Translations under genes and position numbers: made by a program
Notes under the pieces: generated by a model
Databases searched by the model: none
What the model saw: only the letters and a program-made list of their open reading frames with translations
Told to the model about the DNA's origin: nothing
Part shown: one piece after another, positions 1 through 7,059 of the stretch
How the letters are laid out: each line of letters opens with the position of its first letter
Numbering within the stretch: the first letter of the stretch is position 1
From: TMED14 sp041179465
Lineage (GTDB): Bacteria; Bacteroidota; Bacteroidia; Flavobacteriales; Schleiferiaceae
Direction of reading: 5' to 3'
DNA length: 13,337 nt
Assembly (NCBI GenBank): GCA_041179465.1
Contig: JBEGTJ010000051.1
Coordinates: 1 to 13,337 of the forward strand

Positions 1-1035
1 GGCTCGAACTCCAGCATGAGCAGCGCCCTCGTCGATTGAAAGGGGGACCCCTGAGTACTTCACGTCGTCGAAGAAAAACGTGGAGTTGGCTGAGCCGTTG
101 CCCACGTTGGAGCTCCCCGCCACGAAGTCAAACAGGAACACCAGGGACGGCATGTCGCTGGGCACGCCCGCAAAGTCAAAGTTCAGGGTTTCCCAGGCGC
201 CTGACTTGGTGGTTTGCACGCTTCGCTCGACGCCCCAAAAGGGCTTTTCGGTCTTCAGGGTCACGTAGGTGCCTACGGGGGCCGTGGTCCAGACTTTCAT
301 GCTCAGCACCGTGTGGGTTGCAAAACTGATGGGGGCTGAAAAAGTGATTTTGGTTCCGCCAAACGGAGCCCCGCGGTAGCGAATGAGCTTGGCCACGTTA
401 GCGCTGGGGTTGTCGGCATCGAGGTGGGGGTTGGCCACCACCGTCGCGAAGGCGCTCTCAAAGTCAAAAAAGTGGTCGGTCGTGGCGTCGGACTCAAAGG
501 TGAGGGGCATCCCCGCCAGCACCGGGGCAATGGGGTCGGCCACCTGCTTAATGTTGTCCACATAAAACGTGGCTCCGCCGCCGGGCGTGAAGGGTTGGGG
601 CATGATCACAAGGTGGGCGCTACCGCTGGGGGCGGGAATGCCAAAGTCAAACAGCAGGGTTTCCCAGGTGCCTGATACGCTCGTCACGGCGTCCACCTCA
701 GAGGTGTAGGGTCCTTCGAGCTTGATTTTAATCACGGTACCCACGGGCTGGGTAGTAAACACGTCCATCGACAGCACGCTGCTGGCCGCCGAGGTGAAGC
801 TCAGCGAAGCCATACCCACGATTTTGCCCCCGGCCCACTGGTCTGCGGTGTTTTTTACAATTTTGCCGACGTTGGCGCTGCTGTTGCCTTCTCCGCTTGG
901 GTTGGCCACTCGGGTAAACGTCGCGTTGTCGTACCCAATCATGCCTGCGACGGGCGTTTCAAAATCAATGGGGAGCGACTGGGCGTGGGCACTTAACGAG
1001 GCGAAGCCCCACACGATCAGAGTAAAAACGCGCAT
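1..1035 (-). CDS. Secreted tandem beta-sandwich repeat protein, probable T9SS cargo (C-terminus beyond window)
   Basis: Open from an ATG at 1035 to the left edge (345 codons, no stop), so the C-terminus is missing. Residues 1-18 form a signal peptide (hydrophobic core, AHA|QS cleavage site). Two modules follow with a period near 155 residues: one starts at PIDFE (about 22-26), the other at PLTFE (177-181). Each carries an N-x-SANV-[GA]-K element, a strand ending WETL-x-FDF, and a closing F-[YF]-x-D-[ND]-[IV] strand. This resembles carbohydrate-binding-like jelly-roll modules found in flavobacterial secreted glycoside hydrolases and adhesins; no catalytic domain is visible. The last residues (SIDEG...GVRA) look like the linker before a type IX sorting domain, which often begins YPNP, but that lies outside the window. 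Likely role: binding to surface or extracellular glycan, inferred only from the fold. A weak -7-like TACCTTAG lies at 1111-1118 on the minus strand. Confidence 0.8.
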   Translation of the reverse strand, partial: MRVFTLIVWGFASLSAHAQSLPIDFETPVAGMIGYDNATFTRVANPSGEGNSSANVGKIVKNTADQWAGGKIVGMASLSFTSAASSVLSMDVFTTQPVGTVIKIKLEGPYTSEVDAVTSVSGTWETLLFDFGIPAPSGSAHLVIMPQPFTPGGGATFYVDNIKQVADPIAPVLAGMPLTFESDATTDHFFDFESAFATVVANPHLDADNPSANVAKLIRYRGAPFGGTKITFSAPISFATHTVLSMKVWTTAPVGTYVTLKTEKPFWGVERSVQTTKSGAWETLNFDFAGVPSDMPSLVFLFDFVAGSSNVGNGSANSTFFFDDVKYSGVPLSIDEGAAHAGVRA

Positions 1036-1174
1036 GAACAGAGGAATTATGCGCAGATTTCTGGGTGGATTGCGGCGCGAATGAATTATGGGCGTATTTG
1101 CCCCGAGTGCCTAAGGTACTTGATTTTCAGCGATGTTATGCGAAATCTTTGCCGCTGCCGCCCGTTCCTAGGGT

Positions 1175-1504
1175 TTAGTGGTTGCGTCCGTCGCGGACCA
1201 ATCGCTCAAAAGCCTCGGCCCACGAAGGCACCGAATCAGCCTCGTAGCCAAAGGACTTGCCCGTTGCAATTCGCTTAAAAGCCTTCATGGCCTTGAGGTG
1301 CGTGCCGCTGCGCAGGTAGTCGAGCATGGCATCGCGGCTCGTCCACGCGGTGAGGGTGCATTGGTAGTTTTGAATGCGCCGCACTTCGCAAAAGAGATTT
1401 CCCGGGGCCCTTTGTGCTTGCCTAAAGGAGGGCACGGCGAGCACCCAGAACCTCAGGGTGCCTAAAAGGCCCTTAGGGGTGAGGCCGGTAATGGAGACGT
1501 ACAT
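1175..1504 (-). CDS. Small dimeric alpha/beta-barrel-like protein (DUF3291/monooxygenase-like), function unknown
   Basis: This is a 109-residue soluble protein with no signal peptide. The middle has a beta-strand/helix pattern, Y-x-C-T-L-T-A-W-T-S-x-x-A-M (about 48-61), followed by SGTHLKAMKAF (66-76). The W-x-S/aromatic strand followed by [ST]G-x-H-x-x-AM is typical of small ferredoxin-like dimeric alpha/beta-barrel proteins such as DUF3291, CrtA-like and antibiotic-biosynthesis-monooxygenase-like families. H69 would sit where that His normally lies. The tail holds PSWAEAFERL, also common in these proteins. No substrate can be assigned. It ends with TAA at 1175. The start at 1504 follows a direct repeat and lies 17 bases after the stop of a possible micro-ORF, so the two may be co-transcribed. 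I see no clear terminator between its end and the gene starting at 1035. Confidence 0.7.
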   Translation of the reverse strand: MYVSITGLTPKGLLGTLRFWVLAVPSFRQAQRAPGNLFCEVRRIQNYQCTLTAWTSRDAMLDYLRSGTHLKAMKAFKRIATGKSFGYEADSVPSWAEAFERLVRDGRNH

Positions 1505-1521
1505 CGAGTGCGGAGTGCGGA

Positions 1522-1608
1522 TTAAAAAAGGTCCTTGAGCAGCAGCGCAAGAAACACCAGTCCGCCCACAAGGAGTTCGGCGCGGTACCGGGCGAGAATG
1601 GCTTTCAT
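1522..1608 (-). CDS. Possible 28-residue single-pass membrane micro-protein
   Basis: A short reading frame runs from ATG at 1608 to TAA at 1522. It encodes 28 residues: a basic N-terminus (MKAILARYRAE), a hydrophobic stretch (LLVGGLVFLALLL, about residues 12-24) and a short charged end (KDLF). This is the pattern of a small single-pass inner-membrane peptide with positive residues inside. The frame stays open upstream back into the tRNA terminator, but no other start codon is visible there. It sits alone between the tRNA-Asn terminator and the gene at 1504, in the same orientation. No purine-rich ribosome site is visible; Bacteroidota often lack one. I do not recognise a family. It may be a chance frame, hence the low confidence. 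Confidence 0.3.
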   Translation of the reverse strand: MKAILARYRAELLVGGLVFLALLLKDLF

Positions 1609-1645
1609 GCGGTGAAGGTCGCGAATAAACTTCAGGTAGGGGCCA

Positions 1646-1675
1646 TAAAAAACCCCACCATCACTGGCGGGGTTT
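1646..1675 (-). terminator. Rho-independent terminator of tRNA-Asn
   Basis: On the minus strand AAACCCC (1675-1669) pairs with GGGGTTT (1656-1650), with a further three base pairs inside after one mismatch and a 4-base loop (1661-1664). A run of six T (1652-1647) closes it. It lies 7-36 bases past the 3' end of the tRNA, so it ends that transcript. It also means the micro-ORF and the gene at 1504 need their own promoter or read-through. Confidence 0.8.
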
Positions 1676-1681
1676 GCGGAG

Positions 1682-1755
1682 CTCCTCCTGCTGGACTTGA
1701 ACCAGCGACCCTCTGATTAACAGTCAGATGCTCTAACCAACTGAGCTAAGGAGGA
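1682..1755 (-). tRNA. tRNA-Asn (GTT anticodon)
   Basis: The 74-base minus-strand sequence folds as a standard cloverleaf. The acceptor stem is TCCTCCT (1755-1749) with AGGAGGA (1689-1683). The D arm is GCTC/GAGC around AGTTGGTTA. The anticodon stem is TCTGA/TCAGA with loop CTGTTAA, giving anticodon GTT (asparagine). The variable loop is GGGTC and the T arm is GCTGG/CCAGC with loop TTCAAGT. The discriminator base is G at 1682. CCA is not encoded, so it must be added after transcription. It lies 28 bases from the divergent kinase start, so its promoter must reach into or overlap that gene's 5' end. Confidence 0.97.
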
Positions 1756-1783
1756 ATTTCCTATAAAAAGGGCTGCAATAAAC

Positions 1784-2698
1784 ATGAGTGTACTGGTAAT
1801 TGGCACGGTTGCCTACGACGGACTGGAGACCCCGTTTGGGGTTCGCGAACGAATCCTCGGCGGATCTGCCACCTACATTGGTTTGAGCGCCAGCTACTTG
1901 ACTAAACCTGTACACCTGGTTTCTGTGGTCGGCGAAGATTTTGAGCAGGACCACATCGACATGCTGAACCGCCACCACGTGCGCACCGAAGGCCTTGAGG
2001 TGATGGCCGGCCAGAAAACGTTTTTTTGGAAGGGCAAGTACCACCTCGACATGAACAGCCGCGATACGTTGGACACCCAACTGAACGTGCTCGAGCATTT
2101 CAACCCGAAGGTTCCCGATTCCGCCAAAAATTGCGACGTGCTGATGCTGGGCAACCTGGTCCCGGCGATTCAGATGAGCGTAGTGGAGCAGCTGCCGACG
2201 CGGCCGAAGCTCGTGGTGATGGACACCATGAACTTGTGGATCGAGAACACGCCCGAAGACCTGCGTCAAATGCTGACCAAGGTAGACGTGCTGACGGTGA
2301 ACGACGAAGAGGCGCGCCAGCTCAGCGGCGAGCACAATTTGGTCAAGGCGGCTCGCGCGATTCGCGCCATGGGCCCCAAAATTCTCATTTTGAAGAAGGG
2401 CGAGCACGGCGCGCTGCTGTTTGGACCCGAAGGCGAGATCTTCTTTGCCCCGGCACTTCCGTTGGCGGATGTGGTGGACCCCACGGGGGCCGGCGACACG
2501 TTTGCGGGCGGCTTTGTCGGCTACCTCGACAGCGTGGGCGACTACAGCTTTGACAGCATGAAGCGCGGACTCATGTACGCCGCCACGATGGCAAGTTTTT
2601 GCGTGGAGGCCTTTGGCCCCGAGCGCATGATGGACTTGACCGAAGAGGCGATTCGCGCCCGCCGCGCCGATTTTTCGCAGCTGATTCAAGTAGGCTAA
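1784..2698 (+). CDS. PfkB-family sugar/nucleoside kinase
   Basis: This 304-residue protein has the length and layout of the ribokinase/PfkB family, which transfers phosphate from ATP to a sugar or nucleoside hydroxyl. The first signature, GGSATYIG, is at residues 26-33. The second signature, DPTGAGDTFAGGF, starts at 232, with the catalytic base Asp238 and the anion-hole GAGD. An NDEEAR motif (173-178) matches the N-x-x-E motif that helps bind Mg/phosphate. There is no signal peptide, so it is cytoplasmic. The substrate cannot be set from sequence alone; adenosine, ribose or another sugar is possible. The stop is followed after three bases by the GTG of an S4-domain protein, so the two form an operon. 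Start at 1784: MSVLVIGTVAYD begins directly with the first beta strand of the fold, as expected. Confidence 0.93.
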   Translation: MSVLVIGTVAYDGLETPFGVRERILGGSATYIGLSASYLTKPVHLVSVVGEDFEQDHIDMLNRHHVRTEGLEVMAGQKTFFWKGKYHLDMNSRDTLDTQLNVLEHFNPKVPDSAKNCDVLMLGNLVPAIQMSVVEQLPTRPKLVVMDTMNLWIENTPEDLRQMLTKVDVLTVNDEEARQLSGEHNLVKAARAIRAMGPKILILKKGEHGALLFGPEGEIFFAPALPLADVVDPTGAGDTFAGGFVGYLDSVGDYSFDSMKRGLMYAATMASFCVEAFGPERMMDLTEEAIRARRADFSQLIQVG

Positions 2699-2701
2699 AC
2701 C

Positions 2702-3067
2702 GTGCGCGCCGACGTCTATTTGTGGGCGGTTCGGCTCTTTAAAACCCGTGCGTTGGCTGCCGAGGCCTTGCGCTCGGGTCAGGTAAGCGTGGGCGGAACC
2801 GAGATCAAGGCCAGCCGCGACGTCAAGCCGGGAGAGGTATTGGTACTTCGCCGCACCGGATACCAGCAGCATTTTGAAGTCTTGGGCTTGCCGCGCACCC
2901 GCGTGGGCGCGGCGTTGGTAGTCAACCTTCTGCGCGAGGTCACGCCCCCCGAGGAGCGCGAGCGCCGTGAGCTTTGGGAATTTGCCCAGCGGGCGTCGGC
3001 CGGGTACGGAGGCCTAGGGCGTCCGACCAAAAAGGACCGGCGAGACCTTTCTGACTTTATGGAATAA
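2702..3067 (+). CDS. hslR: S4-domain RNA-binding protein, Hsp15/HslR-like
   Basis: A 121-residue basic protein starting at a GTG three bases after the kinase stop. Residues 1 to about 60 are an S4 RNA-binding domain: R-x-D-x-[YW]-LWAVRLFKTR, then ALRSGQVSVGG and the turn KPGEVLVLRR. The C-terminal tail GRPTKKDRRDLSDF matches the R-R-P-x-KK-x-RRDL end of Escherichia coli Hsp15. Hsp15 binds stalled 50S subunits that carry a peptidyl-tRNA and helps recycle them, especially after heat shock; that role is carried over from the family. There is no evident membrane segment. The start is set by the S4 fold, which begins at residue 2. It is translationally coupled to the kinase and followed within 6 bases by a strong hairpin. 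Confidence 0.9.
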   Translation: MRADVYLWAVRLFKTRALAAEALRSGQVSVGGTEIKASRDVKPGEVLVLRRTGYQQHFEVLGLPRTRVGAALVVNLLREVTPPEERERRELWEFAQRASAGYGGLGRPTKKDRRDLSDFME

Positions 3068-3100
3068 AAAAAGCCGCCCCAGTTGGGGCGGCTTCGGTTT
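3066..3100. terminator. Shared terminator between hslR-like gene and Oar-type receptor
   Basis: A perfect 8-bp GC-rich stem, GCCGCCCC (3073-3080) with GGGGCGGC (3085-3092), encloses the loop AGTT. Seven A on the left (3066-3072) become a T run on the minus strand, so it is a strong terminator for the receptor gene that ends at 3115. On the plus strand the tail TTCGGTTT is weaker but probably still ends the kinase-hslR transcript, since the genes converge. Confidence 0.88.
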
Positions 3101-3114
3101 CCAACCGGTACGGC

Positions 3115-6100
3115 TTAGTTGAAGCTGTAGCGGATGCCGATTTGGGCTTGCCAAACGTCGCCCAGGGTTACGCTCGGGTCGTAAATCTCGGTGCGGAGTT
3201 CGCCGGCCGTACGCGTAAACTGGTACTTGTACTCGCCGTCAATCTTGGTGTAGGTAAGCGGACGGGTCATCACGACGCGGTCGCTCACGCCCCAGCTGCT
3301 GTTGATCATGTTGCCGATGTTGTAGAAGTCGGCGCGAACCTGCAGGTTCTGCTTCTTGCCTCCCACCTTCACGCTGAAGTCCTGTACCAGGTTCAGGTCA
3401 AACAGGTTCAACCAGGGAAGAACCAGGGCGTTGCGCTCAGAGAACTGACCGCGAATGCCGTTCAGGTACTCGTTGCTGGTGATGTAGCTTTCGAAGGCTG
3501 CTTTTTGGTCTGCTGCCGTGAAGAGCACGTTGCCGCCGGAAACGATGTCGGCGAAGTCCATGGCGTCGAGCTGGGTAGCCGTCGGAACGTAGAGCAGGTC
3601 GTTGGCGGCAAGCAGGTCGCCGTTGAGGTCACCGATCACGCTGAACGAAGCACGTCCTTGGTTGTAGCCTTGGTAGAACAGGCTCACCGTGGTGGCGGCG
3701 TTCTTGCCCCAGTTGAAGCGGTAGCTACCGGCGGCGATGGCGCGGTGGCGCTGGTCAAAGTCGCTGTACGACAGGCCGGCGTGGTTGTTGCCGTTCACCG
3801 TCAGCTGGTCGCGCCATGACGAGTAGGCGATGGAACCGCCGGTCATGATGTCTTTGGCTTCGCCGAAGTTGTAGGCCGTCATGAAGTACCAGCCGTTGCT
3901 GAACTGCTTCTCAAGCTTCGAAGTCAAGCTGTACGAGAAGCCTTGGTTCGTGTTGGCCAGAACGATGGCGTCGGTAATCGTGCCGTTAATGCGCATGCCG
4001 CCGTTGGAGTTGGCAAACACGTCGCGACCGTCGTCGGTGCGGGTACCGGTCGAAGCCGTTTGGTTGGCGTTGTAGTAGTAAATGTTATTTACCGTCTTGC
4101 TGAAGATACCCTCAAGGCTCAGTACGAATTGCTTGGGGAGTTGGAAGTCTACCGCAAGGTTGTTGCGCCAGGTCTGCGGGAACTTGAATCCGCGCTCGGT
4201 CAGGGCCAGAGCGTAGGACGAAGGCAGCGTGGGGTTCGACGGAATGTGCGCCGTGACGTCGTCGGTGAAGGCGAAGTCGGTCGTGTTGTCTTGACGAATA
4301 GAACCCGTCAGGATGCCGTTGTTGCCCACTTGGTTGCTGAGCCACACGAAGGGAGGACGGCCGCTGAAGAGGCCGGTTCCGCCGCGCACCTGAATGCTGC
4401 GGTCGCCCTTGACGTCGTAGTTGAAGCCAATGCGCGGAGAGATCAACGGATTGGTCTTCGGCAATTCGCTGGTGTTGAAGGTAACGCTGTCTCCGTTGGG
4501 GTTCACGAACTTCATGTCGTTGACCAGGGCGTTCTCACGGGCGGTGTTGCCAAACATGGGAACGTCAATGCGCGCACCCACGGTAACCTTGAGCTTGTCG
4601 TCCAGGGCGCTGATGACGTCCTGAATGTAGGCACCGGGCATCGTAACGCGCGTGGTGGCCGTGGGCAAGGCCCCGCCCTCAAGGGCTGAATAGGTCAAGG
4701 CGTAGCGGCGAAGCTCCAGGGTGTCGGCGCCCGGGGCGTTGTTCACCACGTCTTTAAAGTCCTGAAGGCTGTTGAACACGTACTGTCCGTAGTAGGTCGG
4801 CGTGAACGTGTTGTCGAACTTGAAGGCTTCGAAGTTCAAACCGGCGGTAACCGTGTGGTTTCCGTTGTAGTAGGTCAGGTTGTTCTGAAGCTGGAACGTA
4901 TTCGTGTTGAGCACGTTGTTGGGCGTGAAGGGCTCGTAACCGAACGACATGTAGGTGCGGCCGTCTTCCATGATGTCCACCAAGGGGAATACGCCGTTTT
5001 CGTAGCGTCCGCCCGTGGCGCGGCTGCTGCGGAAGTCGCGGTTGGCCGTGAAGCCCATCTGGAACTGGTTGCTCATCTTGTTGCTGATGCGCGTGTTGAG
5101 TTCGCCGATGGTCGAGAAGATGTTGTTGTTGATCACGTAGTTCGTGCCCTGGAAGTTCAAGGCGTCGAGGGTTCCGTTGCGGTTGCCGCTCACGACGCCC
5201 GAGTTGCTCGAGAGCACGTCGCGGTACGACTTGAGGTAGTTCACGCGCACCCACGCTTTGTTTTTCTCGTCCAGGTTGAAGTCAAACTTGGCCAAGATCT
5301 TGTCGCTGTAGGTTTCGTTGTTGTAGTTCTGGTACGCCCCGGGGTTGTAGTTGAACTTGCTGATGAGCAGGTTGCGCACGTCTTCGAGGTCGCTCGCGAG
5401 CACGCGGGTCTCGTTGAGGTCGGTCACGCCGTCGTTGTTGTTGGCCGTGAACAGGGTCGCGGGGTCAATGCGGCGCTCGCCTTCGGCGTTCAAGAAGAAG
5501 AAGATTTTGTCTTTCTTGATGGGGCCTCCTACGCGGAATCCAAACTGGTTTACCGCGAAGTCGTTGATTTTCAAAGCACTTCCTGACTTCACGCCGTCCT
5601 TGTCGAGGAAGGTCACGGTGTCGCCGCGGAAGTTCTGGTTGCGCGTGTTGTAGAATACGGAAGCGCTTACTTCGTTGCCGCCCGAGCGGGTGATGGCGTT
5701 GATGCCGGCGCCGGTGAATCCGCCCTGACGCACGTCGTAGGGAGCGATGTTCACCTGAACTTCTTCAATGGCGTCGAGCGAAATCGGCGCGGAGTTGGTT
5801 TGTCCGCCAGGGCCAGAAGCAAGGCCAAAGCTGTTGTTGAAAATCGAGCCGTCGACCGTGAGGTTGTTGAAGCGGCTGTCGGCGCCTGCAAACGACACGC
5901 CCGAACCGGCCGTAGAAGCGACCGAAGAAGGACGGCTCTGTGGGGTAAGGCGGGTAAAGTCGTTGAGCGAGCGGCTGAACGTCGGCAGGGTGTTGAGGGC
6001 CTCCACTTTGACGTTGGTGGCCGCGCCCGTGCGCTGCGAGTTCAAAATTTCGTTTTTCGTGGCGACCACATCTACGTCGTTCAGGGTCGTCGTTTTCACG

Positions 6101-6429
6101 CCCACCGTAACGTTGAGTCGAAGCGACTGGCCCAGGCTGAGGTACACTCCGCCGAGCTCTTCGTTGCCGGCGCCTGAGGTAACGGCAACCACGTAGGGTC
6201 CGCCGATGCGAAGGCCGTCTAGCGCGTAGCGGCCGCTGTTGTCGGTAACCGCGGTGTAGCGGCTACCCGTGGGCTGGTGCGTGACCACGACTTTAGCGTC
6301 GTTGACCTGCTGGCCAGACTCGTTCACTACGCGACCGTTGATCGACGCAGTGGTTACGTTTTGAGCGCTCATCGCGACCGAAGCCAGCGAAAGCACCAAA
6401 GCGAATAGATTGGTGATTTTGATTTTCAT
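3115..6429 (-). CDS. TonB-dependent outer-membrane receptor, Oar-like
   Basis: This 1104-residue outer-membrane protein starts with a signal peptide (residues 1-22, cleavage MSA|QN). A carboxypeptidase-regulatory-like beta-sandwich follows at about 25-110 (INGRVV...G...V.DAKVVVTHQPTG...T.NSGRYALDGLRIGGPY). A plug domain comes next at about 125-250 (AGADSRFNNLTVDGSIFNN, then SLDAIEEVQVNIAPYDVRQGG and AITRSGGNE). The rest is a beta-barrel ending in the aromatic strand AQIGIRYSFN, typical for recognition by the BAM machinery. A GDLNGDLLAANDLLYVP segment is characteristic of Oar-type barrels. Such proteins import substrates using TonB energy; in Myxococcus, Oar is instead needed for secretion of a protease. 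No SusD-like partner lies next to it, so a glycan PUL role is not supported. The cargo is unknown. It is a single-gene unit between the terminator at 3066-3100 and the intergenic region 6430-6558. Confidence 0.93.
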   Translation of the reverse strand: MKIKITNLFALVLSLASVAMSAQNVTTASINGRVVNESGQQVNDAKVVVTHQPTGSRYTAVTDNSGRYALDGLRIGGPYVVAVTSGAGNEELGGVYLSLGQSLRLNVTVGVKTTTLNDVDVVATKNEILNSQRTGAATNVKVEALNTLPTFSRSLNDFTRLTPQSRPSSVASTAGSGVSFAGADSRFNNLTVDGSIFNNSFGLASGPGGQTNSAPISLDAIEEVQVNIAPYDVRQGGFTGAGINAITRSGGNEVSASVFYNTRNQNFRGDTVTFLDKDGVKSGSALKINDFAVNQFGFRVGGPIKKDKIFFFLNAEGERRIDPATLFTANNNDGVTDLNETRVLASDLEDVRNLLISKFNYNPGAYQNYNNETYSDKILAKFDFNLDEKNKAWVRVNYLKSYRDVLSSNSGVVSGNRNGTLDALNFQGTNYVINNNIFSTIGELNTRISNKMSNQFQMGFTANRDFRSSRATGGRYENGVFPLVDIMEDGRTYMSFGYEPFTPNNVLNTNTFQLQNNLTYYNGNHTVTAGLNFEAFKFDNTFTPTYYGQYVFNSLQDFKDVVNNAPGADTLELRRYALTYSALEGGALPTATTRVTMPGAYIQDVISALDDKLKVTVGARIDVPMFGNTARENALVNDMKFVNPNGDSVTFNTSELPKTNPLISPRIGFNYDVKGDRSIQVRGGTGLFSGRPPFVWLSNQVGNNGILTGSIRQDNTTDFAFTDDVTAHIPSNPTLPSSYALALTERGFKFPQTWRNNLAVDFQLPKQFVLSLEGIFSKTVNNIYYYNANQTASTGTRTDDGRDVFANSNGGMRINGTITDAIVLANTNQGFSYSLTSKLEKQFSNGWYFMTAYNFGEAKDIMTGGSIAYSSWRDQLTVNGNNHAGLSYSDFDQRHRAIAAGSYRFNWGKNAATTVSLFYQGYNQGRASFSVIGDLNGDLLAANDLLYVPTATQLDAMDFADIVSGGNVLFTAADQKAAFESYITSNEYLNGIRGQFSERNALVLPWLNLFDLNLVQDFSVKVGGKKQNLQVRADFYNIGNMINSSWGVSDRVVMTRPLTYTKIDGEYKYQFTRTAGELRTEIYDPSVTLGDVWQAQIGIRYSFN

Positions 6430-6435
6430 GTTCTG

Positions 6436-6489
6436 AAACGTTTAGGCAAAAATAGCCCACTTGTGTGGAGGCATCGTTACCAAAACGTT
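6436..6489 (-). promoter_or_regulatory. Promoter region of the Oar-type receptor
   Basis: On the minus strand TATTTTTG (6454-6447) matches the Bacteroidota -7 consensus TAnnTTTG exactly and lies 17 bases before the start codon. A TTTTGG at 6485-6480 could be the -33 part, but its 25-base spacing is longer than usual. Two AACGTT palindromes, at 6437-6442 (within AAACGTTT, 6436-6443) and 6484-6489, flank the element and might be operator half-sites or chance. No other feature was seen in 6430-6558, and no clear terminator for the gene ending at 6559. Confidence 0.5.
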
Positions 6490-6558
6490 AAACAGTTGAC
6501 TTAGTTCATTCGCCAAAGCTCAGCGCGAACTTTTTAACACCTGCTGGTTTACACGGAG

Positions 6559-7029
6559 TTACGCGAAGCGTATTAGCTTGGCGCCCTTTTCGACTGCCTG
6601 CCCCGCCTGAACGTATACGTCAGCCACAATGCCCGAAACCGGGCTTTTCAAGTTGTTTTCCATTTTCATGGCCTCGAGCACCAAAAGAGTCTGGCCGGCG
6701 GCGACTTCGGCCCCCGGCTGGGCGTCGATCCGCAGCACGAGCCCGGGCATGGGCGCCACGAGAACCTCGGGCCCCTTGGCGGCGGTGGCGGCAATCCCGA
6801 GTTGGTCGAGCAGGGCATCGATGGGCCGGGTGGAGCGCACCTCGTAGACGTCGCCGTCGATCCACCACGAGGAGCGCTTTTGGCTCTTGTCGTACGCGAC
6901 GAGGAAGGCCGTTTTGGGCTCGGATCCGCGCTGGATGCGGAACTCCCGTCCCGCCACGTGCTCGACGGTCCAGCCCTCGAGTCCGTCGGGAAAGCTAAAG
7001 GCCTGTTTGCCCACCTGGTGCGTTCGCAT
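6559..7029 (-). CDS. Biotin carboxyl carrier protein subunit (acyl-CoA carboxylase)
   Basis: The C-terminal half (about 89-156) of this 156-residue protein is a biotinyl domain with the canonical EAMKMEN motif (119-125); Lys122 is the expected biotin attachment site. The flanks fit the fold: VAPMPGLVL before it and LKSPVSGIVADVYVQAGQ-V-KGAKLI after. The N-terminal part (1-85) resembles the short preceding domain of propionyl-/methylcrotonyl-type carboxylase carrier subunits (WWIDGDVYEV), rather than the Ala/Pro-rich linker of AccB from E. coli. It would carry CO2 from the biotin carboxylase to a carboxyltransferase acting on acetyl- or propionyl-CoA. Neither partner gene is next to it here, so the exact complex is unknown. 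It is divergent from the rseP-like gene, 46 bases away. Confidence 0.9.
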   Translation of the reverse strand: MRTHQVGKQAFSFPDGLEGWTVEHVAGREFRIQRGSEPKTAFLVAYDKSQKRSSWWIDGDVYEVRSTRPIDALLDQLGIAATAAKGPEVLVAPMPGLVLRIDAQPGAEVAAGQTLLVLEAMKMENNLKSPVSGIVADVYVQAGQAVEKGAKLIRFA

Positions 7030-7033
7030 GGCC

Positions 7034-7041
7034 TAAAAATA
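7034..7041 (-). promoter_or_regulatory. Putative -7 element of the biotin carrier gene
   Basis: TATTTTTA on the minus strand differs from TAnnTTTG only at the last base and ends just 4 bases before the ATG at 7029. A start of transcription at the usual distance would fall at or next to the start codon, giving little or no leader. No -33 match was found. Confidence 0.35.
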
Positions 7042-7059
7042 CGGCAGGCACGATGGTTG

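Noticed and set aside
1036..1174. Possible terminator or small RNA between the first two genes
   Set aside because: A GC-rich stretch near 1150-1165 does not form a clear hairpin with a T run; nothing else stands out.
1081..1278. 65-codon plus-strand frame with several Cys
   Set aside because: It overlaps the 3' end of the gene at 1175-1504 on the other strand, and its Cys/Arg/Pro pattern has no zinc-binding arrangement that I could defend.
1733..2872. Long minus-strand frame (379 codons) opposite the kinase and S4 genes
   Set aside because: It lies antisense to two clear genes, overlaps the tRNA, and its His/Ala/Val/Gly-rich sequence is what the complement of GC-rich codons yields.
3142..5586. 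Several plus-strand frames (up to 248 codons) opposite the Oar-type receptor
   Set aside because: Val/Ala/Glu-rich shadows of the receptor's Asn/Asp/Thr codons; no domain could be recognised.
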